Positions 1-7,847 of a stretch of 64,000 nt of DNA are shown one piece after another. The DNA lies in NCBI RefSeq assembly GCF_052056915.1, contig NZ_CP195119.1, positions 1,922,001 to 1,986,000 of the forward strand. The letters run 5' to 3'. Made by a program: the position numbers and the translations under genes. The notes below the pieces were generated by a model. It worked only from the letters and a program-made list of their open reading frames with translations. It was not told the DNA's origin and did not search any database. Position 1 is the first letter of the stretch; the number at the start of each line of letters is the position of its first letter. The stretch comes from MTP4 sp052056915. GTDB taxonomy: Archaea > Halobacteriota > Methanosarcinia > Methanosarcinales > Methanosarcinaceae.

Positions 1-1
1 A

Positions 2-574
2 AGGATGGCGGTTGAAATTGAAATCCGGAATCTCAAAATAAATTCAGGTATCCCGGATTCCGAGTTTGAATTTGAGGTTCCCGAGGGCGCAGAGGTAAAA
101 TTCCTGAGTCCGGAAGACTATAAAATTGACCTGGAGAAACTGGCACTCGAAGAAGCCGAGCAGCGAGCAGGGTTTGAAGTCCTTGCCCCGGCGTACCTGC
201 CAGAAGGCTACGCATTCAATCACTCAACGGTTTTTAACAGCAGGGACAGGGCATATTTCACGGTGATCAACAGCGACCTTAGTACATTTGCGGCAATGCC
301 CTGCTACAGAAGGGTTACTCTTGAATATATCGGAGAGAACGGCCGGATTAGAATCTCCGAAACCCTGTATGAAGAAGGCAAATCATACCGGCTTTTTGAA
401 AAAGAAGGGGAAAACATTACGGTAAACGGCAGGGAAGGGGTGCTCTATCCAGTATTTGGAGGGAACATGAAAGAGCTGGAGTGGACAAACGGGGAGCTTG
501 AAATAAGCATAATAGCCGCTCTTGATAAAGCTGAAATGCTGAAGATTGCGGAATCCGTCTCAGCGGAAGAATAA
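2..574 (+). CDS. DUF4367/LolA-like lipoprotein, C-terminal part (5' end outside window)
   Basis: This is the 3' part of a gene whose beginning lies before base 1; the frame is open to the window edge. From its first residues it aligns with the second half of the next gene: both have a (E)xEIxxLxxNxGIPDSEF segment, a FEVPEG segment and a LPEGYAFNHSTV segment. It therefore covers the end of a LolA-like (lipoprotein-sorting, DUF2092/LolA type) domain and a C-terminal DUF4367-type domain. The methionine at base 5 is only the first in view, not a credible start. The family is extracytoplasmic and of unknown function. The two genes are a tandem duplicate pair on the same strand. Confidence 0.8.
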   Translation, partial: RMAVEIEIRNLKINSGIPDSEFEFEVPEGAEVKFLSPEDYKIDLEKLALEEAEQRAGFEVLAPAYLPEGYAFNHSTVFNSRDRAYFTVINSDLSTFAAMPCYRRVTLEYIGENGRIRISETLYEEGKSYRLFEKEGENITVNGREGVLYPVFGGNMKELEWTNGELEISIIAALDKAEMLKIAESVSAEE

Positions 575-678
575 CGGAAAAACCGGGAAAATAACCATGA
601 AGATCCGGAAATAACCCGAAAAGAAAGATTGTAAAATTATATAAAAAGACACAATGTTTAGATGGAGGAATGAAAGGA

Positions 679-1770
679 ATGACAGCAAGAAAAGCCCTAG
701 CCATACTGCTCCTGCTTGTATCTGCCCTCTTTGTATCGGGCTGTACAGGGGAACTCAGTGCGGAAGAGATCGCAGAACAGATGCAGGAAAAAGAAGCCAG
801 TATCCAGGACTATTCGTATACGATGCACATAACTTCACACTTTGGGGAACAGACCCTGGAAAGCGAGGCCCGGTTATTGCAGAAGAAACCGGACATGATG
901 AAAACCGTTACAATGGAACCTGAAGAAGAAGCAGGATCGATTGCGGTTTCTGACGGGGAGGTCATGTGGACCTATGACCCGAAGACAAATACGGTCATGA
1001 AAATGGAAATGCCGGATACTCCGGTTTTAGGGGAGATAGATTACACCGGAATCATTGCCGAGTTCCTGAACGAAACGGATGTCTCCCTGCTCGGCATGGA
1101 GGAAATCGACGGAAGGTCCGCATACCTGCTGGAGACCAGCCCGAAAGAGGAGGGGGAAGGGATCCAGTTTGTAGACGGGATGAAACTCTGGGTGGACAAA
1201 GAGACCTGGATGCCTCTCAGGTATGAGATGTATGACAGTGACGGGGGCCTGATGATAGAACTCGAGATCCATGACCTGGAAGTCAATCAGGGGATCCCGG
1301 ACTCAGAGTTTGTATTTGAGGTGCCGGAAGGAGCAACCGTAAAGACTGTGGATCTCGACTCTTTTGAACTTCCCGAAGAAATGACCCTCGAAGAAGCCAG
1401 AGAATCCGCAGGATTTGAAATCCTGGTTCCGGAATACCTGCCCGAAGGTTATGCCTTCAACCATTCAACGGTTTCCAACAACAGCTGGATAGCCCCTGAA
1501 GGGCAGGCCTTCGAGACCGTCTCCCTGACATACGAAAACGAAGAGGAAGATGCTATCTACCTTTCGGAAACCGTATACGAAGCCGAGGCCCCGGAAGCTC
1601 CGATCATGAATACTACCGAAGATGTTTCTATCAACGGGGCGAAAGGAAAGTACCTTGCCTTCGGGGACATGAAGATCCTGAGCTGGGAGATAGGGAATAT
1701 AGACCTGAGCCTTAGCGCTTCCCTGGAAAAAGACGAGTTGCTGAGAATTGCGGAGTCTATACAGAAGTGA
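679..1770 (+). CDS. LolA-like / DUF4367 lipoprotein
   Basis: An exported lipoprotein of about 363 residues. The N terminus has a basic start (MTARK), a Leu-rich hydrophobic core and a lipobox VSGC near residue 22, so the mature protein is probably lipid-anchored on the outer face of the membrane. Residues about 25-200 resemble the LolA / outer-membrane-lipoprotein-sorting fold (MMKTVTMEPEE, LWVDKETWMPLR); about 225-360 form a DUF4367-like domain. The function in archaea is unknown. A longer frame begins at 670, but the GGAGG at 664-668 lies 1 nt from that ATG and 10 nt from the ATG at 679, so I prefer 679. It is a paralogue of the preceding partial gene. A TATA-like TTATATAAAA lies just upstream, near 638-647. 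Confidence 0.85.
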   Translation: MTARKALAILLLLVSALFVSGCTGELSAEEIAEQMQEKEASIQDYSYTMHITSHFGEQTLESEARLLQKKPDMMKTVTMEPEEEAGSIAVSDGEVMWTYDPKTNTVMKMEMPDTPVLGEIDYTGIIAEFLNETDVSLLGMEEIDGRSAYLLETSPKEEGEGIQFVDGMKLWVDKETWMPLRYEMYDSDGGLMIELEIHDLEVNQGIPDSEFVFEVPEGATVKTVDLDSFELPEEMTLEEARESAGFEILVPEYLPEGYAFNHSTVSNNSWIAPEGQAFETVSLTYENEEEDAIYLSETVYEAEAPEAPIMNTTEDVSINGAKGKYLAFGDMKILSWEIGNIDLSLSASLEKDELLRIAESIQK

Positions 1771-1781
1771 ACCAGAAAAAA

Positions 1782-1803
1782 GCCGGTCGTACCCCTGACC
1801 GGC
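1782..1803. terminator. Hairpin terminator candidate
   Basis: A perfect 7-bp stem, GCCGGTC at 1782-1788 and GACCGGC at 1797-1803, with an 8-nt loop. On the minus strand it is followed by a run of six T, so it best fits the end of the thiC transcript; on the plus strand it is followed by AAAAATT. Confidence 0.5.
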
Positions 1804-1883
1804 AAAAATTATAAAAAATACGAAGGAAACAACAACATAAACGAAACACAAAAGACTCTATAAAGACAAAGAACAAAAAGAAA

Positions 1884-1919
1884 GCAGGAAAGACCAAAGC
1901 CCTATCCTGCTTCTTTTTT
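1884..1919. terminator. Bidirectional hairpin/T-run terminator
   Basis: GCAGGA at 1884-1889 pairs with TCCTGC at 1905-1910 and is followed on the plus strand by TTCTTTTTT. The minus-strand side also reads into TTTCTTTTT. It sits between the converging lipoprotein and thiC genes and could end both. Confidence 0.55.
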
Positions 1920-1976
1920 GCGAGCTGCCCTGCCTGCTTATTGCGAGACGTGCTTTGCAGGGCTTCTCAACAAGGT

Positions 1977-3263
1977 TTATTTTGCGAGGTTGTAGTTCTG
2001 GTTGACGATCTTCAGGGCGCAGTAGTTGCCGCACATTGTGCAGGCATCGCTGTCTTCGGGTGCCCTGCTGTTCCTGACTTCCCTTGCGTGTTCGGGGTCG
2101 ATTGCGAGAGAGTACATCTTTTCCCAGTCGAGGTCTCTTCTGGCACGGCCCATGTCAAGGTCCCACTGTCTTGCTCTGTCAGGGTACTTGACCATGTCTC
2201 CGATGTGGGCTGCGATCTTGGAGGTCTTGACTCCGGTGACCACGTCTTCGAGGTTCGGGAGAGCAAGGTGCTCTGCAGGGGTCACGTAGCAGAGGAAGTC
2301 ACAGCCGTAGGAGGCTGAGAGGGATGCACCGATTGCGGTTACGATGTGGTCGTAGCCGGGAGCGATGTCGGTTGCGAGAGGACCGAGCATGTAGAAGGGC
2401 TTATGACCGCTCATTTCCTTCATGATCTTGACGTTGGTCTCGATCTGGTCGAGGGGGATGTGACCCGGACCTTCGATGATGACCTGCAGGCCTGCGTCGT
2501 GGGCTCTCTGGCCGAGTTCGGTGTTGATGATCAGTTCCTGGATCTGGGCACGGTCGGTTGCGTCGTGGGTTGCTCCTGCGCGCATACCGTTTCCGGTTGA
2601 AAGGACTACTTCATGTTCCTTGAGGATCTCAACAAGGTAGTCGAAGTTGGCGTAAAGAGGGTTTTCCTTTTCGTTGTGCATCATCCAAGCGCTCATGAAA
2701 GCCCCGCCACGGGAGCAGAGGCCACCGTATCTGCCGTGGGCTTTGAGCCTGTCAAGAGTGATGTTGTTGACACCGGTGTGGATTGCCATGAAGTTGGTTC
2801 CGAGCTTTGCCTGGGCTTCGGTTGCATTGAAGAGCTCGTCTTCAGTCATGTGCACGATTGAACCGTACTTCCTTGCGGCTTCAATGAAACCCTGGTAGAG
2901 AGGCACTGAACCGACTGAAAGGGAAATGCTGTCAATGACTTTTTTCCTGATTCCGAGGAAGTCTCCACCGGTACCGAGCTCCATGAGGGTGTCAGCACCT
3001 GCTTTTTCGGCAGCGATTGCCTTCTGGACTTCCATATCTTCGTCAACGATGTCAGAGGACACACCGATAGAAGCGTTGATCTTGGTTCTCAGGCCTTCTC
3101 CAAGCCCACAGAGCTTAACGTCCCTGTAGGGGGAAGTGGGGATTACGATTCTTCCGGCTGCGATCCCGCGGCGGATGAATTCAGGGTCAAGACCTTCTTC
3201 CTTTGCAACGACCTTCATCTCTTCGGTGATTATTCCATTTTTGGCATCTTCCACAATTGTCAT
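1977..3263 (-). CDS. thiC: Phosphomethylpyrimidine synthase ThiC
   Basis: A 428-residue ThiC. This radical-SAM enzyme turns aminoimidazole ribotide into hydroxymethylpyrimidine phosphate, the pyrimidine half of thiamine, in the cytoplasm. The diagnostic C-terminal cluster motif CTMCGNYCALK (CxxCxxxxC) is present, as are the TIM-barrel segments SRGGAFMSAWM, IEGPGHIPLDQ and YMLGPLATDIAPGYDHI. The length is normal for the short archaeal/clostridial type. The start ATG is preceded on its strand by TTGAGG with good spacing. The gene stands alone: no other thiamine gene is adjacent. A TATA box and a triple 12-bp repeat lie in its upstream region. Confidence 0.97.
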   Translation of the reverse strand: MTIVEDAKNGIITEEMKVVAKEEGLDPEFIRRGIAAGRIVIPTSPYRDVKLCGLGEGLRTKINASIGVSSDIVDEDMEVQKAIAAEKAGADTLMELGTGGDFLGIRKKVIDSISLSVGSVPLYQGFIEAARKYGSIVHMTEDELFNATEAQAKLGTNFMAIHTGVNNITLDRLKAHGRYGGLCSRGGAFMSAWMMHNEKENPLYANFDYLVEILKEHEVVLSTGNGMRAGATHDATDRAQIQELIINTELGQRAHDAGLQVIIEGPGHIPLDQIETNVKIMKEMSGHKPFYMLGPLATDIAPGYDHIVTAIGASLSASYGCDFLCYVTPAEHLALPNLEDVVTGVKTSKIAAHIGDMVKYPDRARQWDLDMGRARRDLDWEKMYSLAIDPEHAREVRNSRAPEDSDACTMCGNYCALKIVNQNYNLAK

Positions 3264-3288
3264 ATTTATAACCTCAAGTTAGTTTCAT

Positions 3289-3324
3289 CTGTAATATCAG
3301 CTGTAATATCAGCTGTAATATCAG
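3289..3324 (-). promoter_or_regulatory. Triple 12-bp repeat in thiC leader
   Basis: Three head-to-tail copies of CTGTAATATCAG (3289-3300, 3301-3312, 3313-3324), followed by a degenerate fourth. They lie between the likely TATA box (TTATATATAATT, 3368-3379 on the minus strand) and the thiC start, so they would fall in the 5' leader or near the transcription start. The unit is partly palindromic (CTG...CAG). A regulator binding site is plausible; no TPP-riboswitch consensus (CTGAGA box) is visible. Confidence 0.45.
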
Positions 3325-3644
3325 TTGTATAAGCGTAGGTAAGGATCTTTGAACATAGAAAGTGCGTAATTATATATAACAATTGTTAAAAGATAAACTT
3401 TAATCAAAGACAAATTAACTTGAGTTCAAAGCCACATGATTCCGAAATTGAAAACCAATAAGACGTCAAATCAAGTAAAGTTGATTTATTTAGGAAGGAG
3501 AGAGGAGGAAGAGAGGAGGGGAAAAAAGAAGAAAAAGCAGTGAAAACAGAGGAAAAATGGGAAGAAAAAGAAAAAAAGGAAGAAAAATATCAGCGCCACC
3601 TATAATAATCGGCAAATTCCCAAAAAAGAAGAGAATTTGAATCC
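3325..3644. other. Intergenic stretch upstream of thiC
   Basis: AT-rich and, beyond 3480, strongly purine-rich low-complexity DNA. Apart from the thiC TATA box at 3368-3379 and the repeats next to it, I see no coding or RNA signal. Confidence 0.5.
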
Positions 3645-4553
3645 TCACTTATTTTGTTCTTTGATTAAACGGAGGGTCTGCCGGTGCAGGGAAACTATCA
3701 GGTCGCTAAGCATCCCGAAAATAAACATCTGCAAGCCGAAGATAATAAGCAGGGTCGTGAGGATTGAAAGGGGGATGCGGGTGATTCCCTGAAACCACTG
3801 AAAGACCACGAAGGTCCCCGTGAAAAGCCCTGCCAGGATAAAAAAGGAGCCCAGGATTCCGAAATAGAACATGGGGTTATGGACTTTGGCGAGCCTGTAG
3901 ATCGTGGAGCCTATCCGGAGCCCGTCTTTCAGGGGATTTAGTTTGGTTGCACCTTTCTCGCTTCTCGGGAGATAGGTTATGGGAATTTCCTGAATCCGCT
4001 GGTTTTTCAGAACACACTCAACCGAGATTTCGGTCTCGATTTCAAACCCTGTCTTGTTCAGTTCCAGTTCCCTGATGCTTTCCAGGGTAAAGGCCCTGTA
4101 GCCTGAAAGGATATCCTTTAGCTGCGCCCCGTAAGCAAGATCAAAAAGCATGTTTATCAGGTGGTTGCCAACGAGGTTTAGTTTTGTAAAGGCCCCTGAC
4201 TCATAGTTTACAAGCCGGTTCCCTACCACATGATCAGCCCCGCCTTCAAGAACCGGGGCAAGCAGGGAATGGGCATCACTGGCAAGTTCGGTCCCGTCCC
4301 CATCAATCAAAAGGACATACGGGCTTTTTATAAGCCGAAAGGCCTGGATCATTGCCTGTCCCTTGCCTTTCCCGGTCTGCAGGACCACCTTTGCCCCTTC
4401 GGCCTCTGCAATTTCCTTCGTTCTATCCCTGCTATTTCCGTCAATAACCAGAATATTGGAAAAGCCTTCTGCTTTGAAATCCTTAATGAGCTGGCCGATG
4501 GTGGCGGCTTCGTTCAGGGTGGGAATCAGGATGCAAACGTCTGCGCTGTTCAA
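3645..4553 (-). CDS. GT2 glycosyltransferase, AglJ/DPM1-like
   Basis: A 302-residue family-2 glycosyltransferase with two C-terminal membrane helices. The GT-A domain shows IPTLNEAATIG near the start, DGNSRDRTKEIA, the metal-binding DGDGTE (DxD-type), and a ETEISVECVLKN acceptor-region motif. The C terminus holds hydrophobic segments at about 230-255 and 265-285. This architecture matches archaeal polyprenyl-phosphate sugar transferases such as AglJ, which load the first sugar on dolichol phosphate for N-glycosylation of S-layer proteins. Whether it adds glucose or another sugar cannot be read. It stands alone between thiC and tbp, on their strand. Confidence 0.8.
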   Translation of the reverse strand: MNSADVCILIPTLNEAATIGQLIKDFKAEGFSNILVIDGNSRDRTKEIAEAEGAKVVLQTGKGKGQAMIQAFRLIKSPYVLLIDGDGTELASDAHSLLAPVLEGGADHVVGNRLVNYESGAFTKLNLVGNHLINMLFDLAYGAQLKDILSGYRAFTLESIRELELNKTGFEIETEISVECVLKNQRIQEIPITYLPRSEKGATKLNPLKDGLRIGSTIYRLAKVHNPMFYFGILGSFFILAGLFTGTFVVFQWFQGITRIPLSILTTLLIIFGLQMFIFGMLSDLIVSLHRQTLRLIKEQNK

Positions 4554-4681
4554 GGTTCACACATATCCTTTGCCGGACCTCTACATATAAATGTGGAATC
4601 CGTTTTTCTTAAAAAACTCCTTTCCGCAAATGGTAACCGTCGGAAAGGAGGCGGGATTTTCGTAAAGGTAAGGAATTGTTC

Positions 4682-5233
4682 TTATAAAAGCCCCATGTTG
4701 TCGAGCTGCCTGCGGACGACTTCAACACCCTTCTCACAGTCTTCGGGAGACTTGCCGCCGGTTACCACCAGTTTTCCGGAACTGAAGATCAGGACTACCA
4801 CTTTTGGCACATCGATCCTGTATACAAGTCCGGGGAACTGTTCGGGTTCATATTCAATGTTTTCAAGCCCAAGCCCGATTGCAATGGCGTTAAGGTTAAG
4901 GATTGTATGCAGGTCAGCCGAGGCGACAATGTTCTGCACCGTTATCTGTGGGTTCTCTATAGTCGTGATCCCTATGCCGTTGAGCTTCTTTGCCATGTTG
5001 CCTATAACGGTGTGTACGTCAGCCACGTTCTTTGCCCCGGTGCAGACAACTTTCCCTGAGGTGAAGACAAGGAATGCGGCCTTGGGGTCCGATACCCTGT
5101 AGACAAGCCCCGGGAATTTTTGCTTGTTGTACTCGGCCCCTTCGAACTCGGATTCGATGACGGTTAAGTCGAATTCTTCAGCAAGTTTGGTGGATGCAAC
5201 CACGTTTTCGATCTTGATGCTAGATTCACTCAT
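4682..5233 (-). CDS. tbp: TATA-box-binding protein
   Basis: A 183-residue archaeal TBP, the factor that binds TATA boxes and, with TFB, recruits RNA polymerase. It shows the two imperfect direct repeats of the saddle fold (about residues 5-92 and 95-183), each with the same pattern: NVVAS(T), F(P)GLVYRV/ID, K(V/A)VxLxFxSGKxVxTG. The full-length saddle is present and there is almost no acidic C-terminal tail. It is monocistronic, with unusually strong TATA boxes upstream, one of them very close to the start codon. Confidence 0.97.
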   Translation of the reverse strand: MSESSIKIENVVASTKLAEEFDLTVIESEFEGAEYNKQKFPGLVYRVSDPKAAFLVFTSGKVVCTGAKNVADVHTVIGNMAKKLNGIGITTIENPQITVQNIVASADLHTILNLNAIAIGLGLENIEYEPEQFPGLVYRIDVPKVVVLIFSSGKLVVTGGKSPEDCEKGVEVVRRQLDNMGLL

Positions 5234-5245
5234 TGGTCAACCCTC

Positions 5246-5290
5246 GGTATATAAAGCAAAAGTAATATCCTCTAACCAGTATATAAAGCT
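5246..5290 (-). promoter_or_regulatory. Two TATATAAAGC boxes upstream of tbp
   Basis: The same box occurs twice, GTATATAAAGC at about 5247-5257 and 5280-5290, 33 bp apart. Read on the minus strand each is GCTTTATATAC. The distal one is well placed as the TATA box (about 50 bp before the ATG at 5233). The proximal one overlaps the expected transcription start and could let TBP limit its own synthesis. Confidence 0.5.
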
Positions 5291-5427
5291 ATAGTTAAAT
5301 GACACGCATCCTATATAAATGATATATAAAGAGAGTATATATACTACGGAAAAACTTAAATCGAAGGCGCAAGAGGAACAAAAAAAATTAGAAAAGAAAG
5401 GGAGGGGAAGAGCCGATTACAGGATCT

Positions 5428-6543
5428 TCAGTCCTCAATTTTTTTCAGGCCATCGAGCACAGCATCGTACTTCAAACAGACCCGCCGGAAAAGGTCTCCT
5501 TCCACAGTGCGGTGAGTGGGAAGAAGGATTTCCGCCCCTTTTCCGATTTTTGCCCCACTTTTCGAGGTCCCGTAATCAGGGGCTATCAGGGCCCCGTCCG
5601 CCGAGACCCCCAGATTCAGGTCATTTACAATTTTCGAGACCATGTCCGTGGCAGGCTGAACCTTCTTTTTGATAAGAAGGGTTGAAGACAGGTATTTTTC
5701 CCTTGTCTCCCTGAGATTATCAAGAGTCTTTTCCACGGTTTCCGGATTCACTTCATCCTGAAGTTCTTCAGCAATTGTGGAAACTGCCTCGATCAGGTCT
5801 TCAAAGGTCGTGGAGTGCATCTCAAGAATCTCTCCGTCGCAGTGCTGCCGCACCTCCTCCAGGTAGCCGGCCGAAATGACCAGGACATCCACTTCAAACA
5901 GGCGGGAGAGATCTTCTTTAGAGGGGGAATAGGCGTTTATCACCAGGTAGTCCTTAATCCCGCACATCCCCATCAGAGACTCGTACATGGGAGTTACGGC
6001 AACGGTCTTTTTCCCGATCCACCGGTTGATTTCACTCTGCCCGGCATCCTCTTTCAAAAGCCCGATGATTTTTTCCTTTATAGCCTGAGGGTCGTTTCGC
6101 TTGAGCCCGAAATAATCCGCAAAAAGCGGAGTTGTGGAAAGCTCCCGGCTCCTCCCGCAGGGCGCGGAATCGACAAAACCCCGCTCAATCAGGTCCCTGA
6201 TATGCTCGTAAGCCCCACTGCCCCGCATTTCTATAAGGTCAGACTGGAGCAGAGGCTGGTGATAGGCGATCATGGAAAGAGTCCGGAGTTTAGGCGCGGA
6301 AAGTTCTTTCGGGGCAACCATCCGTATAAGCTCTGAATACTCAGGTTTGACCTGCATGACATAGCGTTCCCCCAGGTCCACAATCTCCATTCCGGTTTCC
6401 CGGGAAGCATAATCCTCCATTAACTCCCTGAGAACGGAAAGTATGGTTTTTTTGGGTTTGCCGCTTATTTTCGCAAGCTTTTCAAGGCTTACTGCCCTTC
6501 CCGCGGCAAAGAGGGCCGCTTCAATGATTTCAAGCTCACTCAT
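5428..6543 (-). CDS. scpB: Segregation and condensation protein ScpB, C-terminally extended
   Basis: Residues 1 to about 165 are a typical ScpB: two winged-helix units, starting ELEIIEAALFAAGRAVS and including the family motif LRTLSMIAYHQPLLQSDLIEMRG. ScpB binds ScpA, which bridges the SMC heads, in chromosome compaction and segregation. Bacterial ScpB is usually around 180-200 residues. This one is 371, with an extra region of about 200 residues (GIKDYLVINAYSPSKEDL, VNPETVEKTLDNLRETREKY) that I do not recognise and that ends in a predicted alpha/beta stretch. It follows scpA on the same strand after 170 bp of AT-rich DNA, so it may be a separate transcript or a distal operon gene. Confidence 0.88.
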   Translation of the reverse strand: MSELEIIEAALFAAGRAVSLEKLAKISGKPKKTILSVLRELMEDYASRETGMEIVDLGERYVMQVKPEYSELIRMVAPKELSAPKLRTLSMIAYHQPLLQSDLIEMRGSGAYEHIRDLIERGFVDSAPCGRSRELSTTPLFADYFGLKRNDPQAIKEKIIGLLKEDAGQSEINRWIGKKTVAVTPMYESLMGMCGIKDYLVINAYSPSKEDLSRLFEVDVLVISAGYLEEVRQHCDGEILEMHSTTFEDLIEAVSTIAEELQDEVNPETVEKTLDNLRETREKYLSSTLLIKKKVQPATDMVSKIVNDLNLGVSADGALIAPDYGTSKSGAKIGKGAEILLPTHRTVEGDLFRRVCLKYDAVLDGLKKIED

Positions 6544-6713
6544 AAGGTTTCACTTCCGGAAAAAGGATAAATGTCATAGAAAGATAAGAATTACTCTTCA
6601 AGAGGGTTCTTTTAGTTTAAAGAGGGGACTTACTCTTTAAAAGATTAGTTTAGTTTTTAAGAAAGATCATTTATTTTTATAGAGTGGGAATTTAGTTTTG
6701 AAGATAAGGTAGT

Positions 6714-7847
6714 TTAGTCTTCAAGAGGATTTGATTCTACCGGACTTACTTCGACGGAGAAAACCTCTACAGATTCGGAATTCAGGGCATCCTTCCTTAA
6801 AGAACTTTCGCCAGAACCTTTACCGTCAGATGCCAGGGCAGCAATAACCGGAGAGACAACGGTATCCGAGGAAACAGCAGCATCCGGAGAGACAGCATTT
6901 CCCGGGACTTCATGCCCTGAAACCTCCCCGTTTTGCAGGCTATTTTCATGGAAGGAGGACGGGTTTTGCTCAGTGGGAAAACCGGATTCTGCCCCGGGAT
7001 AGATGAAAAGCTCCCCGAAAAGTTCCTTCTGGCAGAGCCAGACTTTCTTGCTGGAAGCCAGGAAGAGAAGAGAAATGTAATCCATGACCCGGTCTTCACT
7101 CTCCTCCATTAGAACGGAGAAGACCACATAAGGCTGCATCTGAAACAGTTTTGAAAGCCTGTCCCAGATAAGGCCCAGCCGGACACTAATAGCTTCATCA
7201 TGAGCAATGTCCAGAACATCCCCGGTACTGAGTTGTGGCCCTTTCGGCGCTTCACGCGCTTCCGAAGCCTGCCGGGCTTTCTTATCATATTTCCTGGAAA
7301 GGACTTTTTCAGCTTTCCTGAGTTCGGAAATCAATTCGTTCAGGGTCACGGGACGGGTGGACAGGCGGCGGACAGGGAGTTTCGGGACAGGGAATTTATC
7401 GGGCTCCGGGAATTCATCGTAATCGAAAAAGTCGGGTTCCTCTTCAGGCACATCTTCCTCAAGAATCCCGGAGGATTTCATGCGAAGCAGGATCGCGGAA
7501 TAGAGAAGCGTCCTGGAAGAAATCCGGAGGTCCATTTTCTTGAGTTCCTCCACCCTTCCCAGGAAACTATCGGTCAGTTCCACGATGTCAATGTCCCAGG
7601 GATCGATCTTTCCGCTTTTTGCAAGTTCTACCATGATGCCCAGGGGTTCGTAGGTCTCGAACTCCGAAAGTTCAAGCCCCTCCCAGTCAACCCCCATGTT
7701 GGAGAGAGTGGAAGGAAGCCCGAACGGCCCGGGGTCAGAAAAAGAAGAGTCTCCATCGACCGGTTCCGAAACTTCAAAGGACACATCCGGAGCCTTCAAC
7801 TTAAAGATTTCCAGTGCAGTCCCTGCATCTTCCGCAAGCTCATCCAT
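6714..7847 (-). CDS. scpA: Segregation and condensation protein ScpA (kleisin)
   Basis: The kleisin of the SMC-ScpAB complex, 377 residues. The core begins around residue 50 with EPLGIMVELAKSGKIDPWDIDIVELTDSF, the hallmark N-terminal kleisin helix region, and includes SRTLLYSAILLRMKS. The winged-helix end is represented by ISVRLGLIWDRLSKLF and VVFSVLMEESEDRVMDYISLLFLASSKKVWL. Both an N-terminal extension (about 50 residues) and a low-complexity Ser/Val-rich C-terminal tail (about 90 residues) go beyond the usual size. Its start overlaps the end of smc by 8 bp, so translation is probably coupled and the two are in one operon. Confidence 0.92.
   Translation of the reverse strand: MDELAEDAGTALEIFKLKAPDVSFEVSEPVDGDSSFSDPGPFGLPSTLSNMGVDWEGLELSEFETYEPLGIMVELAKSGKIDPWDIDIVELTDSFLGRVEELKKMDLRISSRTLLYSAILLRMKSSGILEEDVPEEEPDFFDYDEFPEPDKFPVPKLPVRRLSTRPVTLNELISELRKAEKVLSRKYDKKARQASEAREAPKGPQLSTGDVLDIAHDEAISVRLGLIWDRLSKLFQMQPYVVFSVLMEESEDRVMDYISLLFLASSKKVWLCQKELFGELFIYPGAESGFPTEQNPSSFHENSLQNGEVSGHEVPGNAVSPDAAVSSDTVVSPVIAALASDGKGSGESSLRKDALNSESVEVFSVEVSPVESNPLED

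Noticed and set aside
3264..3400. TPP riboswitch before thiC
   Set aside because: No CTGAGA/ACCTGA boxes and no fitting fold; only the 12-bp repeats.
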